Notes: a model not told the origin generated them from the sequence alone. A stretch of 60,132 bases of DNA from an uncultured Clostridia bacterium (GCA_934184665.1 CAKPSX010000005.1:1-60132), one strand, 5' to 3'; counted from the first letter of the stretch, positions 34,201-42,413 are shown. Numbers and translations: made by a program.

Positions 34201-34229
34201 TTGACATCGAAATAAAATCATGGTATAAT
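34201..34229 (+). promoter_or_regulatory. Consensus sigma-A promoter of the GC-rich glycosyltransferase gene
   Basis: TTGACA (34201-34206), 17-bp spacer, TATAAT (34224-34229). The promoter and leader are AT-rich like the host, while the gene it drives is not. A GGAGGG site precedes the ATG. Confidence 0.9.
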
Positions 34230-34265
34230 TAAGGTACATCTTTATTATTTGGAGGGTTATATACC

Positions 34266-35237
34266 ATGACTACTAACAACAAGCTGAACAACGTCACCGT
34301 TATCACCTCTGGTTCTCTGGCTAAGTCCGGAGGCATCCAGACCGTGACCCGGACGCTCTTTGAGAGCGTGATGCCCATCCTCTACCTCGACAAGGAGGGC
34401 GAGGATAACGTTAAGATCAAGCTCAAGGATAGCAACAGCATCCTGTTCTCTGGGTTCGACGATCAGTTCGTCAATCTGGCCAATTGGGCCAAAGAAGAAG
34501 GCAAGAAGGTCGCAGTGTTCTGGCACTTTGCTTGTGCTAGTGAGGTCGATCCTGACCTGGGAGCTGCTTGGCGGTCGCTGTTACCTCTGCTCTGTGGAGG
34601 TAAAATCGATCTATTTGTAACTTGCAAGTACGGACAGCCGGAAATCGTTGAGAAACTGTTCGGAGTCAAGACTTTCTTGATTTTGAACAATTCCTTGGAG
34701 AATTCCTATAAGGATGAACCCAAGAACGGAATCGGAATCTTTTCTGGTTCTAGTGATTACTGGGTCAAGAATTTACGACCCAACCTGTATGCTTCTCTAA
34801 TGACAGAGAAGCAAGTGGATATTGTTCCTTATGAGGACAGTATCCGTAACATGGTTAAGACCATGGGCGTGGAAGACAGGGTAACTGGTGAATCTCGACT
34901 GGAACATTCGCTGTTCTTGAAGAGAATGGCCAGCTGTGAACTGGTTACTTACGTAACCTTCGCAGAAGGGGCACCAATTCTCCCCTTGGAGGCACTTAAC
35001 AATGGTGTTATCTGCCTGACTGGAGACAACCACAACTACTTCACAGATGATCAGCGTCTGCGGGACTTTCTGGTCTGCACCAGACCTGACGACCCCTATG
35101 CAATCTACAGGGCTATTGAGATAGCTCTGGAGAACAAGGACGAGATTCTGCATCGTTACTACCGCTGGAAGATGCGGTATGATGAGGAGCAGAAGCAGAA
35201 CTTCAACCTCTTTATTGAGGCGTTGAAGAATATGTAA
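34266..35237 (+). CDS. GT4-like glycosyltransferase with foreign base composition
   Basis: The 323-residue protein looks like a GT-B glycosyltransferase. The N-terminal loop SGSLAKSGGIQTVTRTLFE is typical of GT4 enzymes, and the C-terminal EGAPILPLE is the E-x7-E motif, followed by LNNGVICLTGDNHNYF. Donor and acceptor are unknown. Most striking is composition. The gene uses CTG/CTC, CGG/CGT/CGA, ATC and GAC codons and is about half GC, against roughly a quarter to 30 percent in all neighbours. The switch happens sharply at the ATG and at the stop codon. It has a consensus promoter and a perfect terminator of its own. A single-gene transfer is the simplest reading. Confidence 0.75.
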   Translation: MTTNNKLNNVTVITSGSLAKSGGIQTVTRTLFESVMPILYLDKEGEDNVKIKLKDSNSILFSGFDDQFVNLANWAKEEGKKVAVFWHFACASEVDPDLGAAWRSLLPLLCGGKIDLFVTCKYGQPEIVEKLFGVKTFLILNNSLENSYKDEPKNGIGIFSGSSDYWVKNLRPNLYASLMTEKQVDIVPYEDSIRNMVKTMGVEDRVTGESRLEHSLFLKRMASCELVTYVTFAEGAPILPLEALNNGVICLTGDNHNYFTDDQRLRDFLVCTRPDDPYAIYRAIEIALENKDEILHRYYRWKMRYDEEQKQNFNLFIEALKNM

Positions 35238-35242
35238 CCCTA

Positions 35243-35273
35243 AGAGAGAGGCTATTGCCTCTCTCTTTTTTTT
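35243..35273 (+). terminator. Terminator of the glycosyltransferase gene
   Basis: AGAGAGAGGC (35243-35252), loop TATT, GCCTCTCTCT (35257-35266) and a run of T residues: a perfect intrinsic terminator. Confidence 0.95.
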
Positions 35274-35306
35274 GAAGCAAAAACCGAAAAAGTTTTCGCA
35301 AAACTC

Positions 35307-35335
35307 TTGAAAAAAATAAAAAAATAGTATAGAAT
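35307..35335 (+). promoter_or_regulatory. Promoter of yhaO-yhaN
   Basis: TTGAAA (35307-35312), 17-bp spacer, TAGAAT (35330-35335), 70 bp before the start codon. Confidence 0.6.
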
Positions 35336-35405
35336 GTAAAAATATTAATTATAAACAAGTAGAAAAGATTTTTATTTTTTTATTTGTTTTTGGAAAGGAG
35401 AAAAT

Positions 35406-36470
35406 ATGAGGTTTGTACATATAGCAGATATGCACTTTGATTCACCATTTACAACATTATCAGATAAAGGAAATTTAGGCGAGATAAGAAGAATGGAACA
35501 AAGAAAAATATTTAAAAAAGTAATTGATTATATAAAAGAAAATAAAATAGAATTATTATTTATTTCAGGAGACTTATATGAACATCAATATATAAGAAAA
35601 TCTACAATAGAATATATAAATAATTTATTTAAAGAAATAAATAAAACAAAAATATTTATATCTCCAGGAAATCATGATCCATATTTAAAAAAATCATATT
35701 ATAATGATTTTTCATGGAATGAAAATGTACACATTTTTAATTCTCAAATTGAAAAAATTGAATTAAACAATTTAGATATATATGGATATGGCTTTGATGA
35801 TTTTTATTGCTCAGAATCGAATTTAGAGAGCCTTAAAATTGCTAATCCTGAAAAAACAAATATATTAATAATACATGGTACACTTGATGGTTCAACAGCA
35901 GAGGAAAGACAGTATAATCCTATGAGCAAAAGAATGCTGATAGAAAAAGGCTTTGACTATGTAGCTTTAGGGCATATACATAAAACTAATTTTACTCCAG
36001 AGGAAAGAATTATTTATCCAGGCTCAACAATTTCATTAGGTTTTGATGAGCTCGGAAAACATGGAATGGTAGTAGGAGATATTGAAAAAAATAAAATAGA
36101 ATTTATTGAATTAGATGAAACAGAGTTTGTAGAAAAAGAAATAAAATGTACAGAAATATTTTCAATTGAACAATTAATTGAAAAAATAAATGAAATAAAT
36201 ATAGAAAAAAATAAATTATATAAAATAATATTAACAGAAAAAAGAAATTTTGAAATAAATATATATGATATTTATAAATATGAATTAAATGAGAGAATAA
36301 TTAAAATAAAAAATAAAACAAAACCCAATTATGATATAGAAAAAATTTCAAAAGAAAAAACATTAAAAGGTTTATTTGTTAAAGAAATGATGGAAGAAAT
36401 AAAAAAGGAAATTTATGATGATGAAATTTTAGAAAATGCATTAGAAATTGGAATAGAAATATTAGAATAA
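35406..36470 (+). CDS. yhaO: YhaO/SbcD-like metallophosphoesterase nuclease
   Basis: The 354-residue protein has the calcineurin-like metal sites in order: HIADMHFDSP (D-x-H), GDLYEH, PGNHDPY, IIHGTLDG and LGHIHKT. YhaO is a Firmicute relative of SbcD/Mre11 that pairs with the ATPase YhaN to act on DNA ends or RNA. The stop codon overlaps the next frame by one base, so the two are coupled. GGAAAGGAG lies before the ATG. Codon use is extremely A/T-biased. The exact substrate of this family is not settled. Confidence 0.9.
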   Translation: MRFVHIADMHFDSPFTTLSDKGNLGEIRRMEQRKIFKKVIDYIKENKIELLFISGDLYEHQYIRKSTIEYINNLFKEINKTKIFISPGNHDPYLKKSYYNDFSWNENVHIFNSQIEKIELNNLDIYGYGFDDFYCSESNLESLKIANPEKTNILIIHGTLDGSTAEERQYNPMSKRMLIEKGFDYVALGHIHKTNFTPEERIIYPGSTISLGFDELGKHGMVVGDIEKNKIEFIELDETEFVEKEIKCTEIFSIEQLIEKINEINIEKNKLYKIILTEKRNFEINIYDIYKYELNERIIKIKNKTKPNYDIEKISKEKTLKGLFVKEMMEEIKKEIYDDEILENALEIGIEILE

Positions 36471-36484
36471 TGGAGGGATTTATT

Positions 36485-38551
36485 TTGAAAATAAATGAAA
36501 TAAAAATAAATTCATATGGAAAATTAAAAAATAAAAAAATAAATTTAAATAAAAATATTAATATAATATATGGAGAAAATGAAAGTGGAAAATCAACATT
36601 ATTAAAATTTATTTTAAATATTTTTTATGGAACATCAAAAAATAAAAAAGGAAAAGAAATATCTGATTTTGAAAAATATAAGCCATGGAATTCAGAAGAA
36701 TTTTCTGGAAAATTATCATACGAATTAGATAATAAAAATAAATATGAAATATTTAGAGAATTTAATAAAAAAAATCCAATAATATTTAATGAAAAAGGAG
36801 AAGAAATTACAAAAGAATTTAATATAGATAAAAATAAAGGTAGTGAATTTTTTTACGAACAAACACAAATAAATGAGGAAATGTTTCTTGCAACATCAGT
36901 TTCATTACAACAAGAAGTAAAAATTAGCAAAAATGAGCAAAGTATGTTAGTACAAAAAATATCTAACTTGCTAGGGACAGGGGAAGATAAAATTTCATAT
37001 AAAAAAGCAATTGAAAAAATAAATAAAAAACAATTGGAAGAAGTTGGAACTGAAAGAAGTAGAGAAAAACCTATAAATATTCTTGAAAAAAATATAAAAG
37101 AAAATGAGGAAAAAATAAACCAATTAAAAAAATACCAAAATATTCAATATGAAATTGAAGAAGAAAAAAAAGAAATAAAAAATAAAATTAAAATAGAAAA
37201 AATAAAAAATAATTTATTAAAAGAAATAAAAAAAATAAAAGAAAAAAATAATTTGGAAAATGAAAAAATAAAAATAAAAGAAAATATAATAAAAGAAAAT
37301 AAAAATAAAATTCAAGAAATAAAAAATAAAATAGAAAAAAATGAAATAAAAATCGAACAAGAAAATAATAATAAAAAATATGAAGAAGAAAAAAATAAAA
37401 TAAAAAATAAAAACAAAAAAAATAAAATAATTTTTATTTTTTTAATAATTATTTCTTTGCTTTGGATAATATTTTCTCAAAAAATAATTAAAAATATATT
37501 TGCTAATTATTTAATATTAATTATTTTACCGATTTGTTTTATTGCTTGGAAAATAAGCAAAAATAAAAATAATAAAAAAATAAATAAAATAGAAAAAAAT
37601 AAAAATAATATTATAAAAGAATTAAATGAAGAAAAAAATACATTAATAAATGAAATAAAAATAATAGAAAAAAATTCCAATGATTTATTAAATGAAATAA
37701 ATAAAATAAAAAAAGAAAACGAAAATATAAAAATATTAGAAAAACAAAAAATAATAAATAATTATTTTTATGACATGAAAAAAATAGAATTAAATTCTAA
37801 TCAAAAAAACAATAATAATTATTTATTTAACTCTGAAAATAATAATTTAATATTTAATTTCGAAAATTCAGAAAATAATTTAAAAAATATAGAAAATAAA
37901 ATTAATTTATTATTAAATTCGGAAAAAATAGAAAACGAATTAAATTCTTCAGAAAATATAATAAATAATTTAAAAATGGAAATAAATAAAATAGAATTAA
38001 AAAAAGAAAATATTGAACCATTACTTGATGAATTATCAAATATTGAAGAAAAATTATATTCACAAAAAGAAGAATATAAAAATTTACAAAAAATTAATAC
38101 TAGTATAGAATTAGCAAAAAAAATATTAGAAAGAGCATATGAAAAAATGAAAGATAGTGTTAGTCCGATATTCACAAATAAATTATCAGAAAATATATCT
38201 GAAATAACAAATAAAAAATATACTAATATTTATTTTGGAGATGAACAGGGATTAACAGTTGAACTTGAAAATGGAAATTATGTTCCAGTAGAAAGATTAA
38301 GCATTGGAACAATTGACCAATTATATTTATCACTTAGGCTAGCAATGTTAGATGAGATTTCAAAGGAAAAAGTACCTATTATTTTAGATGAGGCATTTGC
38401 TTATTATGACAATGAAAGATTAGAAAATATATTAAAATATTTATATACGAAATTTAGTGATAGACAACTTATAATATTAAGTTGTACAAAAAGAGAAAAA
38501 GAAATCCTAGAAAAACAAAATATAGAATTTAATTTTGTAGAGTTAAATTAA
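36485..38551 (+). CDS. yhaN: YhaN/SbcC-like coiled-coil ATPase
   Basis: The 688-residue protein has Walker A IIYGENESGKSTLL (about 27-40), a long Lys/Glu/Asn coiled coil interrupted by a membrane hairpin (about 318-362, IIFIFLIIISLLWIIF and YLILIILPICFIAW), and the C-terminal ABC signature RLSIGTIDQLYLSLRLAML with Walker B PIILDEAFAYYD. This is the YhaN form of SbcC/Rad50, membrane-tethered. Start: TTG at 36485 with GGAGG 8 bases upstream gives MKINEIKINSYGKL, the usual family start; ATG 36470 has no site. The coiled coil is built almost only of AAA, AAT, ATA and GAA codons. A terminator follows directly. Confidence 0.88.
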   Translation: MKINEIKINSYGKLKNKKINLNKNINIIYGENESGKSTLLKFILNIFYGTSKNKKGKEISDFEKYKPWNSEEFSGKLSYELDNKNKYEIFREFNKKNPIIFNEKGEEITKEFNIDKNKGSEFFYEQTQINEEMFLATSVSLQQEVKISKNEQSMLVQKISNLLGTGEDKISYKKAIEKINKKQLEEVGTERSREKPINILEKNIKENEEKINQLKKYQNIQYEIEEEKKEIKNKIKIEKIKNNLLKEIKKIKEKNNLENEKIKIKENIIKENKNKIQEIKNKIEKNEIKIEQENNNKKYEEEKNKIKNKNKKNKIIFIFLIIISLLWIIFSQKIIKNIFANYLILIILPICFIAWKISKNKNNKKINKIEKNKNNIIKELNEEKNTLINEIKIIEKNSNDLLNEINKIKKENENIKILEKQKIINNYFYDMKKIELNSNQKNNNNYLFNSENNNLIFNFENSENNLKNIENKINLLLNSEKIENELNSSENIINNLKMEINKIELKKENIEPLLDELSNIEEKLYSQKEEYKNLQKINTSIELAKKILERAYEKMKDSVSPIFTNKLSENISEITNKKYTNIYFGDEQGLTVELENGNYVPVERLSIGTIDQLYLSLRLAMLDEISKEKVPIILDEAFAYYDNERLENILKYLYTKFSDRQLIILSCTKREKEILEKQNIEFNFVELN

Positions 38552-38555
38552 AAAT

Positions 38556-38602
38556 AAAAAAGTAAATTTTAGATAAAAAAACAGTTTAAAATTTACTTTT
38601 TT
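38556..38602 (+). terminator. Terminator of yhaO-yhaN
   Basis: AAAAAAGTAAATTTTA (38556-38571) and TAAAATTTACTTTTTT (38587-38602) form a perfect 16-bp stem ending in six T residues. Confidence 0.8.
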
Positions 38603-38635
38603 AATTATTTGAATCCAAAAAACTTAAAAAAAATA

Positions 38636-38664
38636 TTTAAAAATATGGATATATATGTTATAAT
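38636..38664 (+). promoter_or_regulatory. Promoter of the MNT-HEPN pair
   Basis: TATAAT (38659-38664) preceded by TG one base upstream (extended -10); the -35 TTTAAA (38636-38641) is weak with 17-bp spacing. Confidence 0.6.
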
Positions 38665-38696
38665 TGTATTTGATTAGTATTTGGAGGGAAATTATA

Positions 38697-39059
38697 ATGA
38701 ATAAGATGCCTAAAAAAACCAAGAATATCATTAAGGAGTTCGTAAAGCAAATAAATAATTTACTAGGGGATAGAATAAAAAAAGTTATTTTATATGGTTC
38801 TTATGCAAGAGGAGATTATAAGGATAATTCTGACATTGATATTATGATACTTACGGATTTAACAGATGAAGAAATAATTGAGTATAGAGAACAAGTGTCC
38901 AATATTGCATTTGATATAGAATTTGAAAATGATTTTGACATAACTATATCACCATTGATAAAAAATATAAATAAATTTGAATTTTGGAAAAATGTGTTAC
39001 CATTTTATATGAATATTCAAAAAGAGGGAGTGATTTTAAGTGAATCAAAAACTATCTAA
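38697..39059 (+). CDS. MNT-type nucleotidyltransferase, antitoxin of an MNT-HEPN pair
   Basis: The 120-residue protein has the minimal nucleotidyltransferase motif LYGSYARGDYKDNSDIDIMI (GS-x10-D-x-D, about residue 33) and a downstream third-metal Asp in FDITISP. In characterised pairs the MNT protein transfers AMP to the HEPN partner and silences it. The ATG follows GGAGGG. The frame overlaps the HEPN start by 20 bases, the usual tight coupling of toxin-antitoxin genes. Small chromosomal pairs of this type are common in Clostridia. Confidence 0.88.
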   Translation: MNKMPKKTKNIIKEFVKQINNLLGDRIKKVILYGSYARGDYKDNSDIDIMILTDLTDEEIIEYREQVSNIAFDIEFENDFDITISPLIKNINKFEFWKNVLPFYMNIQKEGVILSESKTI

Positions 39060-39435
39060 AGATTTAGCAATACATAGACTTGAACAAGCAAGAGAAGATT
39101 TAGAAGCAGGTAAATTATTGTATGATAAAAATTTTTATAAATCTGCAAACAATAGAGCATATTATTCAATATTTCACAGTATAAAATCTATCCTTGCATT
39201 AGAGAGAATTGATTTTAAAAAGCATAAAGATGTGCTAGCATATTTTAATAAAAACTATATTAATAATGAAATTTTTCCTAAAACAATGGGTAGGAAAATC
39301 CATAGTGCGAGTTCTATGAGAGAAGATAGTGATTATGATGATGAGTTTATAGTGGATGCTAGTAAAACTAAGGAACAATTAAATACAGCAGAAGAGCTTA
39401 TTGATTTAGTTGAAAAATATATAGAAAATAATTAA
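39040..39435 (+). CDS. HEPN-domain protein, putative RNase toxin of the MNT-HEPN pair
   Basis: The 131-residue helical protein carries NRAYYSIFHSIKSIL, a HEPN motif of the R-x6-H kind, after an N-terminal helix (RLEQAREDLEAGKLLYDKNF). HEPN proteins in such pairs are RNases or tRNA-cleaving toxins. The start is GTG at 39040 with a GAGGGAG site inside the MNT frame. The sequence fits the PF05168-like branch (AYYxxFH) more than the HepT branch with its R-x4-H-x-Y site, so the AMPylated Tyr of HepT is not obvious here. prfA starts 26 bp later. Confidence 0.85.
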   Translation: MNQKLSKDLAIHRLEQAREDLEAGKLLYDKNFYKSANNRAYYSIFHSIKSILALERIDFKKHKDVLAYFNKNYINNEIFPKTMGRKIHSASSMREDSDYDDEFIVDASKTKEQLNTAEELIDLVEKYIENN

Positions 39436-39461
39436 TGAATAAAAAGGGAGAGGAGAAAAGT

Positions 39462-40523
39462 ATGTTTGACAAACTTGAAGTAGTTGAGGCTAGATATGAG
39501 GAATTAACAAAAGCTATAAGTGATCCTGAGGTAATAGCTAAACAAGCTGAATGGCAAAAATTAATAAAAGAACACAGTTCTATAGAGGAAGTTGTACTAA
39601 AATATAGAGAATATAAAAAAGAAAAACAAAGAATGGCAGATGCCAAAGATATGATGGAAGATAAGGAGTTAAAAGAACTTGCGGAAGCTGATTATTATGA
39701 GGCAAAAGAAAAACTTCCACATATTGAAGAAGAACTAAAAACATTATTAATACCAAAAGATCCAAATGATGATAAAAACATTATTTGTGAGATTCGTGGC
39801 GGTGCTGGTGGAGAAGAGGCAGCATTATTTGCGGCTACTTTATTTAGAATGTATTCAATGTATGCAGAAAAAAAACATTGGAAAATAGATATTTTAAATG
39901 AAAATGAAACTGAATTAGGTGGTTATAAAGAAATATCATTTATGATCACTGGAAAAGGTGCTTATAGTAGATTAAAATTTGAAAGTGGTGTACACAGGGT
40001 TCAAAGAGTGCCAGATACAGAAAGTAGTGGTAGAATACACACATCAACTGCTACGGTTGCAGTACTTCCAGTAGTTGAAGATGTGGAGATAGAAATAAAT
40101 CCAGCAGATATAAAAATGGAAGTTTTCAGAGCATCTGGAGCTGGAGGACAACATATAAATAAGACATCATCAGCAGTAAGACTTATACATGAACCAACAG
40201 GTATTGTTGTTGAATGCCAAACAGAGCGTTCACAACTACAAAATAGAGAATATGCAATGAAAATGCTACGTTCAAGGTTATATAATATTGAAAAAGAAAA
40301 ACAGGAATCAGAAATATCAAATGCAAGAAAGATACAAGTTGGCAGTGGTGATAGAAGTGAAAAAATAAGGACATATAATTATCCACAAGGACGTATCACA
40401 GACCATAGAATTGGCATGAGTATATATCAGATGGAAAATTTCTTAAATGGAGATTTAGATGAAATGATAGATAATTTAAGTGCAGCAGATAGAGCAGAAA
40501 GACTAAAAGGCGAAGAAGAATAA
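39462..40523 (+). CDS. prfA: Peptide chain release factor 1
   Basis: RF1 reads UAA and UAG and releases the finished peptide. The 353 residues hold the GGQ loop ASGAGGQHINKT (about 225-236) and the tripeptide anticodon region VHRVQRVPDTESSGRIHTS, where PDT replaces the common PAT or PVT. Most genes in this window end in UAA or UAG, its targets. The ATG at 39462 has AGGAG 7 bases before it; nine extra residues from 39435 are unlikely. The usual partner prmC is not next to it. A terminator follows. Confidence 0.96.
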   Translation: MFDKLEVVEARYEELTKAISDPEVIAKQAEWQKLIKEHSSIEEVVLKYREYKKEKQRMADAKDMMEDKELKELAEADYYEAKEKLPHIEEELKTLLIPKDPNDDKNIICEIRGGAGGEEAALFAATLFRMYSMYAEKKHWKIDILNENETELGGYKEISFMITGKGAYSRLKFESGVHRVQRVPDTESSGRIHTSTATVAVLPVVEDVEIEINPADIKMEVFRASGAGGQHINKTSSAVRLIHEPTGIVVECQTERSQLQNREYAMKMLRSRLYNIEKEKQESEISNARKIQVGSGDRSEKIRTYNYPQGRITDHRIGMSIYQMENFLNGDLDEMIDNLSAADRAERLKGEEE

Positions 40524-40574
40524 TAAAAGAACTAAGCATAAAGAACAAAAGATAATTTATCTAATGTAAATAAG

Positions 40575-40611
40575 AATAAATTTCAGGTAAAAAACCTGGA
40601 ATTTATTTTTT
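40575..40611 (+). terminator. Terminator of prfA
   Basis: AATAAATT-T-CAGGT (40575-40588) pairs with ACCTG-G-AATTTATT (40594-40607), followed by TTTT. Confidence 0.85.
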
Positions 40612-40615
40612 ACTA

Positions 40616-40643
40616 TTGACAAAAAACAAATGTTTGATATAAA
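40616..40643 (+). promoter_or_regulatory. Promoter of a broken mini-gene
   Basis: TTGACA (40616-40621), 16-bp spacer, TATAAA (40638-40643). It leads into two strong ribosome sites (AAAGGAGGG and AGGAGGG) and the small frame at 40698. Confidence 0.65.
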
Positions 40644-40697
40644 ATTAAGAAACTTGCAAAGGAGGGAGAATTTTAATATTATAGGAGGGTGCTTATA

Positions 40698-40808
40698 TTG
40701 ACAAAGAATGAAATAATTAAAAATGTTGTGTTGATAATAACCACAAAGTGATGGGTGGATTACTATGTATACGAATTTTCAAAAGAATATGGTCAACTAA
40801 TACATTAA
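40698..40808 (+). pseudogene. Small frame with an in-frame TGA
   Basis: After a strong AGGAGGG site a TTG start gives MTKNEIIKNVVLIITTK, then TGA (40749-40751), then WVDYYVYEFSKEYGQLIH in the same frame up to TAA (40806-40808). Promoter and ribosome site are intact. The two parts look like one helical protein of about 36 residues, or the start of a longer lost one. A nonsense mutation is the simplest view. I do not recognise the family. The rest of the gap to 40955 is A/T-rich and holds nothing clear. Confidence 0.4.
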
Positions 40809-40955
40809 AAGAATATATAAAAATATGTATAAGCTATTGATGAGCAGGTGTGTACATATAAAAAAATCCCCCAATAAATTTTTTTATAAAGAAGAATTTT
40901 TATAAGAAAAGTGTGTATATATAGTAGGAGAGAAGTGAATGTTAAAGGAGTTTTT

Positions 40956-41699
40956 ATGCAGGAAGTAGTAAATACAACAGTTTTGGGGCTGTTTTTTGGA
41001 ACAATAGGCACAACTGTAGGCGGAATTATAGGTTGTACGATAAAAAGCCAATCAAATAAGTTTTTAAGTTTTATGTTGTCATTTGCAGCAGGATTAATGA
41101 TGGCTGTTATTTGTTTTGACTTAATACCAGAATCCCTAGGAATAAGTAAAATATCACAAACTATAATAGGAATATTTATTGGAATTATAATAATGATAAT
41201 TTGTGATATTATAGTAGACAAAAAATTTAATAAAAACAATCAGACACAAAGTGTAAAGAGTAATTTGTTAAAAACTGGTATAATAGTAAGTATAGGCTTA
41301 GCAATACATAATGTGCCAGAGGGACTTGCGATAGGCTCAGGTTTTGATGCATCAGTCAATCTGGGATATGCATTAGCAATTGCAATATGTTTTCATGATG
41401 TACCAGAAGGTATATCAATGGCGTTACCTATGAAAAATGGTGGAATGAAAATTTATAAGATTATGATTTATGTAATATTATCTGGAGTTGCAACAGGTGC
41501 TGGGGCATTAATAGGAGCCATCATAGGCAAAGTATCTGAGCAAATAATATCGATATGTCTAAGCTTTGCAGCAGGAGCTATGCTTTATATAGTATCAGGA
41601 GAGCTAATACCAGAATCAAATAAATTATATAGTGGAAAGTTATCTACAATTGGTAATATAATAGGTTTTGTAATAGGAATGGGTGTTACAAGATTGTAA
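40956..41699 (+). CDS. ZIP-family divalent metal transporter
   Basis: The 247-residue membrane protein has about eight helices and the ZIP metal site: GLAIHNVPEGLAIG in helix 4 and ICFHDVPEGISMALP in helix 5 (H-N-x-P-E-G and H-D-x-P-E-G). It resembles ZupT/GufA-type carriers that import zinc or other divalent metals. The ATG at 40956 has AAAGGAG 5 bases upstream; upstream in-frame codons have poorer sites. No metal regulator is adjacent, and I see no clear Zur or Fur box. Confidence 0.9.
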   Translation: MQEVVNTTVLGLFFGTIGTTVGGIIGCTIKSQSNKFLSFMLSFAAGLMMAVICFDLIPESLGISKISQTIIGIFIGIIIMIICDIIVDKKFNKNNQTQSVKSNLLKTGIIVSIGLAIHNVPEGLAIGSGFDASVNLGYALAIAICFHDVPEGISMALPMKNGGMKIYKIMIYVILSGVATGAGALIGAIIGKVSEQIISICLSFAAGAMLYIVSGELIPESNKLYSGKLSTIGNIIGFVIGMGVTRL

Positions 41700-41742
41700 A
41701 TATTTTTATATAGTTGTAATATATACATAAAATATTAGTATT

Positions 41743-41778
41743 TATTAGGTGTATTACACTTAATATTCCATACCTAAT
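41743..41778 (+). other. Overlapping alternative hairpins before the stalk-domain gene
   Basis: TATTAGGTGTA (41743-41753) can pair with TACACTTAATA (41755-41765, one G-T pair), or its ATTAGGT with ACCTAAT (41772-41778). The two folds exclude each other. No T run follows. It may be a weak terminator of the ZIP gene or a leader element of the next gene. Confidence 0.3.
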
Positions 41779-41826
41779 GGTGTGTTTTGAATATAAAAAT
41801 TTTTAGTTCAAAAGGAGTTTTGAAAA

Positions 41827-42291
41827 ATGAAGAAGAAGAAATTCATGATGATGGTGATGGCAGCGATTATGCTGCTGAGTGTTGCTTGTACAGCAAGTGC
41901 AAGCTGCCAGGTACAGAAGCCAATTAAGGTATACTATAATGGCATAGCAATTAACTTCCCAGATCAACAACCTATGATTGTCAGTGGTAGGACTATGGTT
42001 CCTGTTCGTGCAATCGCTGAAGCTCTTGATTATGATGTTCTATGGATTGCAAAGGACAACGAAGTGCAGCTTTATCAGCACTTAGGAGAAGGGTTTGTTT
42101 TTTGGAAGATAGGTGAAAACACTTATCGGACTAATCACGATAGTATAGTTGATGCAGGATGTGCACCAATTGTCCTGAATGGGCGTACCATGGTGCCCAT
42201 CAGATTCGTGGCGGAACAGCTCTCCAGCTTAAATGTAGAGTTTGTACAACAAAAATATCAAGATTTCGTCTTCTTAAACGAGAAGGATTAA
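41827..42291 (+). CDS. Secreted stalk-domain (copper amine oxidase N-like) protein
   Basis: The 154-residue protein has a clear signal peptide (MMMVMAAIMLLSVACTASA, cut after about residue 26). It also has two copies of the stalk motif: GRTMVPVRAIAEALDYDV (about 58-75) and GRTMVPIRFVAEQL (about 121-134). Such domains in Clostridia are found on surface and wall proteins and often bind the wall or ligands; there is no catalytic domain here. Codon use is clearly less AT-biased than the neighbours (CTG, GTG, CGT, GCC occur often), so recent transfer is likely. Cysteines at about 27 and 113 could pair. An AAAGGAG site precedes the ATG and a hairpin terminator follows. Confidence 0.85.
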   Translation: MKKKKFMMMVMAAIMLLSVACTASASCQVQKPIKVYYNGIAINFPDQQPMIVSGRTMVPVRAIAEALDYDVLWIAKDNEVQLYQHLGEGFVFWKIGENTYRTNHDSIVDAGCAPIVLNGRTMVPIRFVAEQLSSLNVEFVQQKYQDFVFLNEKD

Positions 42292-42297
42292 TCTTAA

Positions 42298-42322
42298 GGC
42301 AGGATACTTTAAGTATCCTGCC
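42298..42322 (+). terminator. Terminator of the stalk-domain gene
   Basis: GGCAGGATAC (42298-42307) and GTATCCTGCC (42313-42322) form a perfect stem with loop TTTAA. The T run after it is poor (TACTCCTTAT). Confidence 0.7.
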
Positions 42323-42350
42323 TACTCCTTATATAATTAATAAAAAACTA

Positions 42351-42379
42351 TTGCAAATAAATAAAAAGTGTAGTAAAAT
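42351..42379 (+). promoter_or_regulatory. Sigma-A promoter of pcrA
   Basis: TTGCAA (42351-42356), 17-bp spacer, TAAAAT (42374-42379). Confidence 0.75.
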
Positions 42380-42413
42380 ACAAACATATATTTGAAGGAA
42401 AGGACTAATAATA

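Noticed and set aside
34257..35153. Leftward frames of 75-118 residues opposite the GC-rich glycosyltransferase gene
   Set aside because: GC-rich genes have few stop codons on the other strand; no ribosome sites or recognisable domains are present, while the rightward frame has GT4 motifs, promoter and terminator.
40749..40751. Selenocysteine or TGA-to-Trp recoding
   Set aside because: No SECIS-like hairpin follows directly, and two other genes in the window end in TGA, so the standard code is used.
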